Positions 15,101-25,331 of a stretch of 64,000 nucleotides of DNA are shown in pieces. The DNA comes from Amaurobius ferox. Its lineage: Eukaryota; Arthropoda; Arachnida; Araneae; Amaurobiidae. Position 1 is the first letter of the stretch; every line of letters begins with the position of its first letter. The stretch spans positions 98,740,568 to 98,804,567 of the forward strand of contig OX578152.1 in the NCBI GenBank assembly GCA_951213105.1, written 5' to 3'. Made by a program: the position numbers and the translations under genes. Under the pieces are notes generated by a model that made no database searches, was not told the origin of the DNA, and saw only the letters and a list, made by a program, of their open reading frames with translations.

Positions 15101-18100
15101 GTATGTATCTGGTTGTAAAAAGAAATTTATAAAGAATGACTGTCTCCATCGAATGATCCAAGAAAACTATATGCAAAATATGTATAATAGGCATCGATGT
15201 GGTGCAAATGGCTGAATCGGCGACTCTATTTTGTTAGCTCGCCCCCATCCCCAGCTCCAAATTTGTAAATTTTAATGATACGCATTCGTTTGTACTGGAT
15301 TGTACCATAAAACTTTTGTTTGTACCACTTTCGATACACATAGTTATTCTCATTTCAAAGTGGCGTTTAGAGAAATGGCAGTCCCCTCTTAGAATTTTGA
15401 AATTTTGCTGATGCCATTCATTTGTACAGCTTTGTCCCCATTTCAAAAAGGGATGGAGAAAATAGCAGCCCCATCTGGGAATTTTAAAATTTTGCGGATG
15501 CCGTACTTTTGTACTGTAAAAATTTTCATTTCAAAGAGTGGGTTGCTGGAGAAGCTGCAACCCCTACCTTGGAATTTTAATATTTCACAGATGTAATTTG
15601 TTTGTACAACATTTGTACCAGATTGTACTATAAAATTTTCCTTTTTACCAGTTCTGGTACAGCTTTATTCTTATTTTAAAAGGGAGCTGGAGAAACGAAT
15701 GTCCCCACCACATACATCTCAGAATTCATTTGTGCTAGATTGTACAATAAAGATTATCATTTTTACCACTTCCAGTACAGTTATTCCCATTTCAAAGAGT
15801 GCAGATCTGGAGAAACGGTAATCCCCACCTCAGAATTTCAAAATTTTACCTGTGTTATTTGTTTATACTATGTTTGTACCAGATGGTGTCATAAAATCGT
15901 TCATTTTTTAACACTTCTGGTACAGTGTTATTCCGATTTTGAAGAGGAGCTGGGATATTTGGAATTTCAAAATTTGTCTAAAGTCATTTGTTTGTACTAT
16001 ATTATACTGGATTGGTATCATCTATAAAATTTTCATATTTACCGCTTTACTGTACAGCGTTATTCCCAAAATAGGACTGCTGAATCAGCACCACCCCACC
16101 ACCACTTCAAAATTTCAAAATTTTGCCGATTTCATTTATTTATACAGATTGTACAATAAAAATTTTCATTTTCACCACTTCCCGTACAGTGTTATTCTAT
16201 TTCAAAATTTTGCTGTTGTCATTATTTGCACTGGATTGTACCATTTAAAATTTTAATTTTTAATTTTTTCAGTGCATTATTCCCAAAAAGACAGCCATCA
16301 AAGATAGCAGCCTCCACCTCAGAATTTCAAAATTTTACTGATGTCATTTGTTTGTACAGAATTGTACAATAAAAATTTTTATTTTTCCACTTCTGTGCAG
16401 CATTATTACTATTTCAAAGGCAGCTCCTACCTAAAAATTTCAACATTTTGGCGATGACATTTGTTTGTACTACATTTGTACCAGATTGTACCATAATTTT
16501 TACCACTTCTGGTACAGCTTTGTTCCCATTTCAAGGGGAAGGAGCTGGGAAAAACAGCAACCCTGCACCTTGAAATTTTAAAATTTTGCTGATGTCATTT
16601 ATTTGTACCAGTTTGTCCCATAAAAATTTTGTCTGTACCACTTTTGGTACAGAGTTACTTATTTCAAAGTGAAGGGGGTTGAAAAAACACAATCCCACCT
16701 CAGAATTTCAAAATTTTACCAATTTGATTCGTTTGTCAGATTGTGCTGTAAAAGTTTTGTTTATACCTTTTCTAGTATATGGTTATTCCTACTAAAAAGG
16801 GGGGATAATATTTTGCTATCGCCCCACCCCTTCCCCTTTTCCAAATTCAACAGCCGGGGATATGCATTTTCCATTTAAGTCATCTATTAAAATCTCTGTT
16901 AAATAGAATATAATTAATTATTCAGTTGTCTATGAATGGCCCCAATGGTTAACCCAAATTTTTTGGAATGTTGCAAAAAAATGCAACAAGAGTATTGAAA
17001 AAAATTATTGTAGCTTAATCTGCTGATAAGCTCTCTAATAAAGCAAAGCTAACAAAGAATATAGCTTTTTGTACAGTTAAATTCACTAAATAAGAGTGCC
17101 CAAGACATACGAACAGAAATTGAAGACTTAATCATAGATTTTTTTTTTCTTGGTATATACACTACCTGGCACAGAAAATGCAACACAATGAAAGGGAAAA
17201 TTAGAGTGTGATGATAAAGGACACACAGACAGAGATGGCATATATAAATAAGTGATGTTAATTTCAGAAGAATAATGCACTGCAATAATGGCATAGACCG
17301 GGTGATCAGTAGATAGTAGGACCAATTCTTGCGGCGATACGAGCAGCAACCCTTCGAGGAACAGATGCAATGAGCATACAGATAGTTTCCTAAGGGATGG
17401 ATGATCATCCTCCACTGATCGTCCTGTGTTTGCATCAGGAGCAGGGCAGTCAAACGATGGCCAATCACATCTCATACATACTCAATGAGTGAGATATCTG
17501 GAGACAGCGGAGGCCAAGGAAGCACCTGGATACCTTGCAATGTTTGTCTTCTGATGGTTGCTGTGTGTGGTCACGCCTTATCTTGCTGGAAAACAACATT
17601 TTGCAATCGCTGAAGGTAGGGCAGTGCAGCACCTCATCCACATATCGTCGTGCCTCTGATACAAACCAGAGTTGCCCGGCTATTGAAGCCACTGGCACCC
17701 TGAACCATGATACCGTGTTGTTGAGCAGCATGATGTTCAACAGTTGCAGCAGGATTGTATCTGTTTTCTGTTTTCACGTCGCCTCCAGACTCTCATACAG
17801 CAACTGTCATTTAACAAACAGAACCGAGACTCATCGCTGAACACTACCTTGTCCCATTCAGTCCTTCAAGGGGCTCAGACCTGACACCATTGCAATCTCT
17901 CACATCGCTGTCTTGTCGTCAATGGCAGTCTATGTAAAGGACGGTTTGAGTACAAACTACTTTTGGCCAGTCATCGACAAACTGTTCTTGCTGATATTGG
18001 AACATTCAATGTGCCCTGCAAATTCTGCAGACTGTCGGCATTTGTGGGACTGCCACCGCATGCCTTCGCAAGCGTCGATCAATGCGTGCTGACATATATA

Positions 18101-19251
18101 TGTCTGGATAGACCTGTACCACTGCAATGATTCACATGTCCTTCTTCAATCCATCTTCTCCGAATCCATTTCACAGTGGACGCTTCTACTCGTGTATCAG
18201 TGGCGATATTTTGGTACGACCACCCAGCCGTACTTAGACCTAAAATGAATCCCCTCGCGCGATCGTTCAAATGCTGAAACAGACTTCGGCATCGTTGGCC
18301 ATGTATCTCTTCAACAACACGTGTCTTCTGAAGAGGAAAAACAGCTAAAAAATGGGTTTCCATAAGCGGCAAACAGTATCAACTGTTGGCTCATCTGCCA
18401 TTACCATTTCTTTTATTCCGCATTCTAATCACGTGACCTACTTGCATTTCAGATCATTTGCATACATCAACCAACTGCATTTGTCTCACAATTTGCATAA
18501 TTATGCTACCAAAGCTTCATGGTGTTGCATTTTCTATGTTGGTTAATGTATAATCGATACCAAAAATAAATGTCTATTGTTGATGTTCATAAATAACATG
18601 AAGTTTTCAAATTTTCTTAAAAGCCCTTAATTTAGTGTGCTTAAAAGTCTTTAATTTTGAAATCTCAAAATGAGTATTGAACCCTGTTTTAATTTAATGC
18701 TAACAATGTGGAAGTTTTAGGATGCAAGAATTCAATAAATAATAGCCTGTATTTATGCCTTTCTCTTTGGAAATATTATACTACTGGCATATTTTAATAA
18801 TTTACAATATGTAAATTTTTAAAATTAGCTAAAATAACTCTATTACATAAAATAAATTATCCTACAATGTGACATTTTAACAAGGGTTGTATAATGACTT
18901 TTTTATCCATATGTGATAACAATAGCTAATTTGTTTACAATAGTGCTCCTGTACAGTAATGTTAAACTTGAATAACATGATAAAGTTTGGAAGCATGCAT
19001 TTTCTAAATATTGTTCAAAATCAGATTTGTATTTTAAGTGTATTGATCTTTTATTTCTCATTCAAGGTGTGCACCTCAAGTCTGCTCTTATACAACAGTA
19101 CTATAACCCCCCAGACACAGATGCGTTGTTTGGACAATATGTTGATACCCCAGATTTGACAGAAATTTTTTCAGTTCAAAGCAAGCGATATAAGATGAGA
19201 ACGAGTTCAGCTATTTGGAATTCACCACCGGAGCATTCATTAGTTCGCTAG
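1..19251 (+). CDS. INCENP: INCENP (inner centromere protein), 3' part, five spliced exons
   Basis: Spliced gene running into the window from the left. Exons are 1-137, 3801-3843, 10768-10850, 12484-12578 and 19067-19251 (stop TAG 19249-19251). All introns are GT-AG and phases are consistent. INCENP is the scaffold of the chromosomal passenger complex; its C-terminal IN-box wraps and activates Aurora B kinase at centromeres and the spindle midzone. Seen here: a Lys/Glu/Arg-rich helical stretch (first 45 codons, the single-alpha-helix region of the family), a Ser-rich linker, an acidic run before PIPLWAQG, a segment with QQYYNPP, and the C-terminal RTSSAIWNSPP. In the known family the two serines of TSS are Aurora B targets. 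The match to animal INCENP tails, recalled rather than searched, is strong across the last two exons. The N-terminal centromere-targeting part lies outside the window. The tail ends only six residues after SPP (EHSLVR), which is short. Host-gene identity is secure; the exon 10768-10850 donor is inferred from phase. Confidence 0.93.
1009..1254. mobile_element. Short MITE with about 20 bp imperfect TIRs
   Basis: The left end around 1013 reads CCGGCTTTCAATAATGTCA. The right end, on the reverse strand, reads CCGCTTCAATAACGTCAC. The two ends are therefore inverted copies about 240 bp apart. No coding capacity; superfamily not identifiable. Confidence 0.45.
3101..3157 (-). repeat. Solo SINE-tail hairpin module
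   Basis: On the minus strand this reads like the tail of the SINEs at 25 and 53 kb: GGCCACAC, an internal loop with AAGCC, GGTTGGTC, then GTATGGTC and TGGGC. The outer arms lie at 3108-3115 and 3146-3153 and pair at seven of eight positions including one wobble. Confidence 0.6.
3801..3843 (+). CDS. INCENP: INCENP micro-exon (43 nt)
   Basis: Acceptor ttctatttag precedes 3801 and donor gtaata follows 3843. Joined to the previous exon it reads R-VKELIEQNKEKKSG, continuing the charged helix. It enters in phase 2 and leaves in phase 0, so skipping it would shift the frame. Confidence 0.8.
4384..4720. other. GC-rich island of unknown origin inside INCENP intron
   Basis: The stretch is clearly richer in G+C and CpG than its surroundings. 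On the minus strand a segment of about 60 nt is flanked by an acceptor-like tctcttgcag and a donor-like gtgagtaa. No protein or repeat family is recognised. It could be a fragment of a retroelement or an exon-like relic. Confidence 0.35.
7410..8170 (+). other. GC-rich insert in the Tigger element, possible LTR-retroelement remnant
   Basis: Base composition jumps relative to flanks. At 7492-7501 a purine run (gaactggggga) is followed by TGTGATTTGCGAG, as expected for a polypurine tract followed by an LTR start. A TATATA motif lies at 7634-7643. No polyprotein frame, second LTR or clean end was found, so this remains a suggestion. Confidence 0.3.
8812..8848. repeat. Perfect 17 bp hairpin with 3 nt loop
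   Basis: Arms 8812-8828 (AAACGAAATGATAAAAT) and 8832-8848 are exact reverse complements around TTC. It lies inside the Tigger-like element. Confidence 0.85.
10768..10850 (+). CDS. INCENP: INCENP linker exon
   Basis: Acceptor tgcgtttcttgtag ends at 10767. The exon encodes VLAAKQSEINSADVQK then a Ser-rich linker. The donor is taken as gtgggt at 10851, because this gives the two-base phase required by the next exon (codon AA+C, Asn). The linker is poorly conserved, so this exon rests on splice signals and frame. Confidence 0.75.
11285..11480 (+). repeat. Dispersed repeat, copy 1 of family also at 13.6 and 51.9 kb
   Basis: It shares a recognisable order of motifs with 51840-52045: ATGGAAGGTTT or variant, CTCGACAAC or variant, GAAACTTGGACTAAA or variant, CACAAAATTTCATG, then TTTATATAG near the end. 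This is a dispersed, degraded non-coding element of unknown class. Confidence 0.5.
11490..11900. mobile_element. Fold-back MITE with about 150 bp inverted arms
   Basis: The left arm (TGCTATCGGTGTCCAATGGC, then CCTCAACTGCTAGTCACAGA) is repeated inverted at the right end. The right reverse strand reads TGCTATCAGTGCCCAATGGC, then CCTCAACTGTTAGTCACAGA. The inverted homology continues through CTTCCAATTGCAAA to TTCTGAAAGAAATA, leaving a centre with (ATT)n. No coding content. Confidence 0.75.
11925..12190 (+). pseudogene. LINE 3' fragment, C-terminal end of reverse-transcriptase polyprotein
   Basis: Two overlapping frames together give the C-terminal signature common at the end of arthropod non-LTR polyproteins. 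One reads EAVAVFYLLTRHGCLAAQLYHI and TEAVCPV. After a frameshift near 12075 the other reads LCNANEPMDNHHLLCC and EASRYWKVRGLL. The family pattern, recalled, is TGHxCLxxHL ... CxxCNxxExMDxxHLxxC. Only the tail is present and it is frameshifted, so it is dead. Confidence 0.68.
12484..12578 (+). CDS. INCENP: INCENP exon entering the IN-box
   Basis: Acceptor ttattttcag ends at 12483 and donor gtaatt follows 12578. It encodes YDITPLPDSSTYDY, an acidic SDDDDKPSG run, and KPIPLWAQG. The acidic run followed by PIP-x-WA-x-G matches the start of the IN-box in animal INCENP. Confidence 0.92.
12870..13330. repeat. Cluster of inverted and direct copies of a short motif
   Basis: Motif CACTCCCATTGCAGATAACA...ATCCATGG near 12913 recurs inverted near 13029 (CCATGGATACTCTTATC) and again near 13291 (CCATGGATACTGTTATCTG). 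The cluster is probably a degraded palindromic MITE pair. The short ORFs over it are antisense shadows. Confidence 0.5.
13555..13690 (+). repeat. Dispersed repeat, copy 2 (truncated) with poly-C tract
   Basis: It begins like the 11.3 and 51.9 kb repeats (TTCTATGGAAGGTT) and continues through a run of C and ATCTCGACAATC, then AACTTGAATGGGGCACTT. Confidence 0.4.
15230..16860 (+). repeat. Minisatellite, about 12-13 degenerate units of about 120 bp
   Basis: The unit is recognisable by four blocks in fixed order: CAGAATTTCAAAATTTT, GATGTCATTTGTTTGTAC, GATTGTACCATAAAA, then ACCACTTCTGGTACAG and CCCATTTCAAA. Anchors occur near 15255, 15391, 15478, 15571, 15720, 15832, 15959, 16107, 16200, 16321, 16434, 16571 and 16703. 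Units vary by indels. Stop codons occur in the frames, so coding is unlikely. Confidence 0.88.
17158..18550 (-). mobile_element. Tc1-like transposon, inactive
   Basis: The inverted ends share AGAAAATGCAACAC: left from 17160 (CACTACCTGGCACAGAAAAT), right on the reverse strand from 18548 (CATTAACCAACATAGAAAAT). TA flanks both sides. Length (about 1.4 kb) and the enclosed broken transposase fit a Tc1 element. Confidence 0.85.
17165..18372 (-). pseudogene. Tc1-family transposase, frameshifted
   Basis: Transposases of this family bind the element's TIRs with paired HTH domains and cut with a DDE catalytic domain. On the minus strand the HTH part is readable at 18079-18372 (RARGFILGLSTAGWSYQNIA, then VKWIRRRWIEEGHV). 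Further on, frames change. An FSDES-type motif lies near 17850, ARRYVDEVLHCPTF near 17640, and LPWPPLSPDISLIEYV near 17480-17525. At that last site the expected Trp codon has become TGA. Several frameshifts and the stop make it non-functional. It lies antisense to INCENP within an intron. Confidence 0.85.
19067..19251 (+). CDS. INCENP: INCENP terminal exon, IN-box with TSS motif
   Basis: Acceptor tctcattcaag ends at 19066. The exon encodes VHLKSALIQQYYNPPD, ALFGQYVDTPDLTEIFS, and RYKMRTSSAIWNSPPEHSLVR followed by TAG. This is the Aurora-B-binding and activating region; the TSS serines are the family's activating phosphosites. The only ORF evidence without splicing would be an in-frame upstream ATG at 18959, which lies in the intron. 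Confidence 0.95.
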
Positions 19252-20680
19252 ACTTATTTATAAAAAGTGTTTATGTATAATGTTTATAGTGTATCAAAAA
19301 TGTTAATTTCTTTTCTTGGTTAATCCATTCCAATAGAAGCTGAAAAAGGTCATAGTAAAATAGAACTAATTAGTAAGTCTTGTATATTTATATTCTAAGA
19401 ATTTCTTTAAAATGACCTTTAAAATTGAAGAATATTGTTAACATTTTTTTCTGTCTTTAAGTAGAATGTTAACTGCCAAAAATGCAGAATTAAGATTCTT
19501 AAATGAAAAATTTTGTACAAACCTATTCCATAATTTTTTTTTTTTTTTTTCACTCTTGAAATCTCATCATGCAATTGTTTTAGCTAAATTATTTGGTGAA
19601 TGTAGTGTTTTCAAATTTAATTAATTGTCTTTATATAGAGACTTTTGCTTCATACAGCTGAATATGTATGTAAGTGTGAGTAATATTTGAAAGCATGTTC
19701 CAAATGGGAAAATTTCTTTTATGTGGCTTAAAAAATAAAAAGCTGCATCATGTTCCCTTAAAATATAAAATTACCAAATGCTTTTAGAAATCACTTATAT
19801 AGTCTGGATTTAAAGTTTAATCTTTCATTTTAATCGTCCTGAAATGTTAATGTTATCATAGAAAAGAAAATTGTCCTTTCTCTATTTTATTGTAGCATTC
19901 AGATCATTTGAGAACATTTTTCTTCCCCCATCCGCTTAACTGCAAAATACGTTCCCTTGAATACTTTATTCTAATGAAATCCTAATTTGCCCATTTTCTT
20001 TAGATTTTGATATTTGCTCGAAATATAAAATAGTTTTCTCTTAAAAGATTTTAAAATATAATCTGTAGCATCCTCTGAGTTATTTCTGTTTTACAATTTT
20101 ATATTCAAATATTTTAACTGCAAACAAGTCACTCTAAGCATCATCCCAAAGCAAAGGTATAAAATTCTATGAGTTATTTCAGTGGCACCTCTAATGAGCA
20201 TTGCTGTAAAAGCCAAAAGTTTCAGTTGGCATTATTGAGATATGGACTTTTTTTTTCTTCTAATGATCGTGTGTTTAAAAGGTGTGTTAGTTTCTATAAT
20301 TTGGTTTGTACTAGATTTTGATATTATGACTCTTTTCAATTCGAATTAAGGTTTTTTTTTTTTTAATTTTATTTTATTTATTTATTTATTTAAACTATAT
20401 TTTGACTTGTTTAATGTTTCTAGAAATACATATGTCCTTTCCTTAATCTAGTAAAAGTTCATAAACAAGTCGTTAAGAAATCCAAGGAGAGGAATTCTCT
20501 ATTTGAGTAAAAAAAAATTGACTGTTTCCCATTTCATTTAGTTTATTCTGAGATGTGTTGCATTCTCTTTGACTGCAATGACAATAGAGTTGAGACAGGC
20601 TCAACCCAGGGCTGAATCTAACTTCGACTCTGTGGTGCTCATTTTGCAATTCGGGTTTGAGCTACAAACTACTATTTTAT
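19252..20680 (+). other. INCENP 3' UTR and downstream, AT-rich
   Basis: No gene is seen after the INCENP stop. A candidate polyadenylation signal AATAAA lies at 19734-19739; others occur further on, so the true 3' end cannot be fixed by reading. Confidence 0.4.
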
Positions 20681-20682
20681 AT

Positions 20683-21301
20683 TTAACCCCTTGCCTGTGG
20701 AGCATATTTCAGGAAAATGGGTCAAAAATGGAAAAAAAAATTTATGCTTTCATTTTGTGCATTATAACATTTATAAAGATTAGAAAAATTTTATTTTGTA
20801 AAAATATAAATTTTTATATGAAATAACTACTATATTTAATATTTTGACATACATGTGGAAAATTAATGGATTATATTCATATTTTACTCAAAATTGTTTA
20901 ATTATAGCAAAATAAATCAAATAATCTTTTGAATTTCACAAATCATTTCACAGAATCATTTTTCAGAATTTCACAAATCTTTTATAGTATGATATATAAG
21001 ACAAATATGACACTGCACACAAGCCGACATCACACTCTTTACAATAAACTCTGTGTATATCCCGCCTAATCAAGCTAGCTAATCCCGCCTACTTCCAAAA
21101 AAAATGTGGACAAGTATTGCCATCTATTGGGAAAACAATGAATTATATTGTAAAACATTTCAGAAAACAAAACGGACTCAATTCGGGATCAACGGGATAG
21201 AAACACTGATTTTTCGCTTGCCCGAAGTCAGTTTGGGCATTCCAAATTTGGCGCGAATGGGTTGCCCGAACTGGATTCGGGCAGCACAGGCAAGGGGTTA
21301 A
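20683..21301. mobile_element. piggyBac-like MITE with perfect 13 bp TIRs and TTAA target
   Basis: TTAA at 20683-20686 is followed by CCCCTTGCCTGTG. CACAGGCAAGGGG at 21285-21297 is followed by TTAA 21298-21301. The 13 bp ends are exact inverted copies. TTAA duplication plus a CCC-start terminus is the hallmark of piggyBac. At 611 bp and without a transposase it is non-autonomous. Both subterminal regions carry GGGT/CGGGC-rich motifs. Confidence 0.82.
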
Positions 21302-23145
21302 TAGGCAAATATTTTACAAATTTGTTAAAGATTAAATATTGAAAGAAAAAACTTAAATTTTAGATTATCACATTTTTTTTTATTTAATAAAAAGTTACTT
21401 GTACAAGTTTCTGAAATATTGTCAAGTTTCTGGTAACTGAGTGCTATGTTCTGTAGTGGACTGTGCTAGTTTTGCAATTAGAGTATAAAAGTGAGTTAAA
21501 AAAAAATCATACTCTATTTTTTACTTTATTTATTTTTTTACTAATTTTTTTTATTCTTATGTTTGTTTGTTCATTCAATACTTTATAAATAAGTAATACT
21601 TTAAGAATTTGTGTTTGATATTTCAATTTAATCATTTGCTTGAAACATTTCTTTTTATATAATTAGTAGGAATTATGCAGGAAAATAAAAAGAAAATTGC
21701 TCCAAAATTATGTCTGATCTCATCTCTATTGACATTAATTTATCTCATTTGACTAAAATATGCATGTTTTGTAATAAAAATAAGCAGTTTAATATATTTT
21801 TTTTAATTTGAACTTTTATGTATGTATATTTTACATATATAAAAGTTCAATGTAGTGTTCTAATTCAATTGGGAACTCTTTTCACAAGTGTTGGTTGAAT
21901 ATGCAGTATTTAATGTTTTATAGGTGTACATTAATATAAGGGATAATTATCTTGTCTCCTTGAAACTGTTTGTGCAAATTGTGAGTTTACATTTTACTAT
22001 GATCTTTGAAAATATATTTTTATGGCATGTACATATTTTATTTTATTAATATTTAATGAAAAAAAAAAAGCCAGAATGTGTTTTGTAATGTAATATCATG
22101 TATAGCACAATGTAGTATTTTCTGTTCAATTTTCCTCCAAGCTGAAGAAAATGACTATGTAAGGCACTGTATACTAAAATGCAACTTATGGTGGGTACTT
22201 GTATAATATATCATGAAATTGACTATCGATTTTAGTTCAAGATTTAACTGCAATATTTATAAATTCCGCAACTTTATCGACTGAGTTATCACCATAATTT
22301 CTAAATCATATATGATTGTTTTAACCCTTCAAATTTATTAATTATTTTTTAAATTGTCAGAAAAAGTATTAATTGTATTTTAATTATAAATAATGTGCCC
22401 AAATTCTCATATTAATCAAGAATCTGCTAGACATTTTTGTAAAAGATATGAATGTGTAATTTTGCTTGATTTGTTATTTTTTAACACAATTACTATATTA
22501 AATTAAATGATCTTAAAAAATAATTTGTTATGAAATTTGTACATTAATAGGTTTTTGCAGAATTGTAATTAATTCATCACTTATGTAAACTCATTTCTCT
22601 GCATGCTTTCTTCAAAATTCTCTTTATTTATAGTTTCGATTTAGTACTTGTTCATGTATCATTTTATTTTCAATTGTAATTTTTGTAATGTGTTTTATAT
22701 TAAATTTTAATTATAATCTCTGTTGGATTTAATTATTCCTAGTGCAAACTTTAATATCATATTTGGTTTGAACTTTTCATGGAATGTTTTTCTTCTTGGG
22801 TTCAATAGGAATCCCCCTCTGAATAGTAACATGTCCTCTACAGATACATGATTTTCCCACTTTTTGTGTTTTAATTGTAATGTTAGTCAATTATTTGTAA
22901 ATATTATTATAATTACAATTTCCTCACTTTTTATGAATATCTGTAGATCCACAAGAGTATTGCCGTAGAATTTCAATATTGACCCGTATCTCAATATCCA
23001 CCTCCCCCCTTGGGAAAAAGAATATTTTTTGTATAGCATAAAATTGCACATTTTACCATTTTTATTTTTGTCTCAATTTCAAGTTTTCACAGGACTTTTC
23101 AAAAGCCCCCCCCCCCCCTTTTTTTTTTTCCCCCCCTCCCTTCCT
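21302..23145. other. AT-rich intergenic sequence
   Basis: No coding, RNA or clear repeat signal apart from simple A/T runs and a C/T-rich homopolymer patch near 23107-23140. Confidence 0.5.
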
Positions 23146-24926
23146 GAGATAGCCACTTATAGCTTGTGGAATAGTTAACTTCTAATGCATCAAAGAATAT
23201 ATCTAAAATATTTTCTTCCCCATTTTGCATACCAAGTTTGTAACACTTTAAATTAGATTTTGAAGTTTATTTTTATTTAATAGTTTAATGAATGTAAAAT
23301 TGTCATAAACATTGTTTTTAGTAAGACTCTAAAAGCAGTCTTCAAAGCTGTAATCCCACTTTTTATGTTAGTTGTTTTACGTGCAAAGGAATTTTGTTTA
23401 TATTTGGGTAAATATATGTAGTTAATAATATTTGGGCTTTTAACATTCAGCTAAAATTGATAAAATCCCAAATGCCTAATTGTTATTTCAATTTGTTAAT
23501 AAGTAATATCTATATTTATTAATTATTAGTAAATGAATCAAAGTGAAATTAAAAAAGTGTCATAAAACCACATTAATTTAGCAATCACATTTAAAATTTT
23601 AATTATTTTGCAATAGCTTTTTATTTTATGTATTCTTAGCTGCAGTACTACAATAATTGTAAATGTATTTCACTTACTGCATATTTCTTTTATTTAAGAA
23701 ACCTATTTCCTACTTCCCCATTTCTTTTATTTAAGAAAAAAATCATTCAAATACACCCACGACCTAGTCTGCTATTTTGTGTGTATGTGTTGCAAATTAA
23801 ACTAGAGGTGCTGATAAATCAATTTTGTAAACATTCCTGAATTTAAAAAAGAAATTGATTATAGGATACTGCAGTTGTAGTTTTACCAGACATTTTGTGA
23901 ACCATATAGGACAGGCTTTGGGAGCCTTTTTATGTGTAGGTCAAATTTTATTTTAATGAATAATTTAATTTTTATAATGCACTAATCTTTATTTAATGCA
24001 TAACCATACAACAAACCTCTTTCAAACTAAATCTGTGATTCAACAGAATTTATGAGAGGTTGTGATCTACCTTAAATATCTCGCCCCATTTCTCTGTATT
24101 TAAAGAATAACATTTATGATCTCTTTTATTTCACTAAATCAGGGGTAGTCTATTTTCTAAGGGTAGATCAAACCCCATGCGGAATATAAAAATTTCAATT
24201 TTTAGCATTTTAAATTGAATGAATCATTTATATATATTGAATAATAGTGAGATAATGCAGCAAAAGTTTGTGTAAAAAAATAAAATTAATGGTGCTGTCT
24301 GTTTTGAGTTGAGACTACTGCATCATGTTTTATGTTAGATAAGATTAGAGGTGGACAAATAACACTTTTCTCAGATTTTAATATCCCAAATGCCTAATAG
24401 TTATATCAAATTATTAATAAATATTTATATTTATTAATTATGAGTAGTGAATCAGTAAAATAAAATATAAAACGTGTCATAAAACCACATTATTATAGAA
24501 AGTTTAAATTTTAATTGTTTTATAGTAGCTTTTTATTTTATGTACTTTTATCTACATTTCTGCAATAATTGTAAATGCATTTCACCTACTACAAATTTTT
24601 ATTTAGGAAATCAAGCATTCAAATATGTTCAGAATCTAGTCTGCTATTTTGTGTGTTTGTGTTGCAAATTAAACTATAGGTGCTGATGAGTCGCTCTGAA
24701 ATAACTGTTGATGGGTGGAGTGATTAAATACTTCAATTGATAATTCCTTCAAACAAGGATACAGATTTCCCTTTTCAGTAATTGAAAATGTTTTCACTTG
24801 GTGGAAACAGACTTTCTTTTAAGTACTTTTGAATTTCTTCTTCTGGAATATCTTGACCTTTATTTTTGTCATTTATTTTTCAAGGCACTTTTTTTTTGTT
24901 ATTTTTTTGTGTGTGTTACCAATTTT
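23146..24926 (+). repeat. Tandem duplication, copy A (about 1.7 kb)
   Basis: It starts GAGATAGCCACTTATAGC and is repeated from 24927 onward in the same order and orientation. Internally it holds two diverged copies of a roughly 330 bp block (about 23466-23810 and 24387-24690). Each starts CCCAAATGCCTAAT and ends TTGCAAATTAAACTA. No coding capacity. Confidence 0.85.
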
Positions 24927-24947
24927 GAGATAGCCACTTATAGCTTG

Positions 24948-25331
24948 TTGTTGTTGTTGAGACCCAGACCGTCCGACCTACCAGAAAGGTGTAAGGTAAC
25001 TGTATGGACGGTCGGGAAGTGCCACCCAATTTAGACCGGAACCCAGTGGGGGAGGCATCCACAGGGACCGTACCCTCCTTCCCCTACCACCAACCTCTCG
25101 GAAGGACTTACGGACCCACATGTTTAACGTGATCGTACTCCGCATGAACACGGCGGCATTTGTGGTAGCGTGCAAATCAAGCGCGCAAACCACGGGGATA
25201 CCGCACCCGAGATGGCCAACAGCATGCGGTGTTCCGAGGTGGTCACCCACCAAGTACTAACTGCGCCCGATGCTGCTTGACTTCGGTGATCTAACGAGAA
25301 CCGGTGTTTTCAGCACGGTACGGCCGTTGGC
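24948..25331 (-). mobile_element. 5S-rRNA-headed SINE with remnant tRNA-like segment
   Basis: It is flanked by a perfect 14 bp target duplication CCACTTATAGCTTG (24934-24947 and 25332-25345). Read on the minus strand, it has four parts in order. First is a full-length 5S rRNA-like head (25215-25331). Then comes a short stretch resembling a tRNA box A region (CCGTGGTTTGCGCGC). Then a body shared with the tRNA SINEs at 29438 and 32916 (GATCACGTTAAACATGTGG, GAGAGGTTGGTGGTAG, GGATGCCTCCCCCACT). Last is the tail hairpin and a CAACAACAA end. SINEs are transcribed by Pol III and mobilised by a LINE in trans. Confidence 0.92.
25215..25331 (-). repeat. 5S rRNA-derived head of the SINE
   Basis: About 117 nt read on the minus strand from GCCAACGGCCGTACC to CGCATGCTGTTGGC, so the terminal helix can form. 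It includes ACACCGGTTCTCGT, GATCACCGAAGTCAAGCAGC and AGTACTTGGTGGGTGACC, the classic internal promoter regions of 5S genes. Because it continues straight into a SINE body and has a target duplication, it is a SINE head and not a host 5S gene. Confidence 0.92.

Noticed and set aside
14856..15194. 112-codon frame on the minus strand
   Set aside because: Its composition is that of random AT-rich DNA (many I, L, Y, K, H) and no recognisable motif is present. It may be a chance frame in an INCENP intron.
16669..16878. Coding potential of the 15.2-16.9 kb minisatellite
   Set aside because: Several short frames traverse the array, but none keeps phase across units and all contain unit-derived low-complexity peptide.
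18079..18372. Intact Tc1 transposase gene or domesticated HTH protein
   Set aside because: Only the HTH part is open; downstream the frame is broken several times and the conserved WD-type site near 17475 is a stop.
24978..25253. 91-codon minus-strand frame over the SINE
   Set aside because: It is open only because the 5S-headed SINE is GC-rich. It begins inside the 5S head and has no domain.
25215..25331. A genuine host 5S rRNA gene
   Set aside because: It is full length and could pass for one, but it continues directly into a SINE body without a terminator and the whole unit has a 14 bp target duplication.
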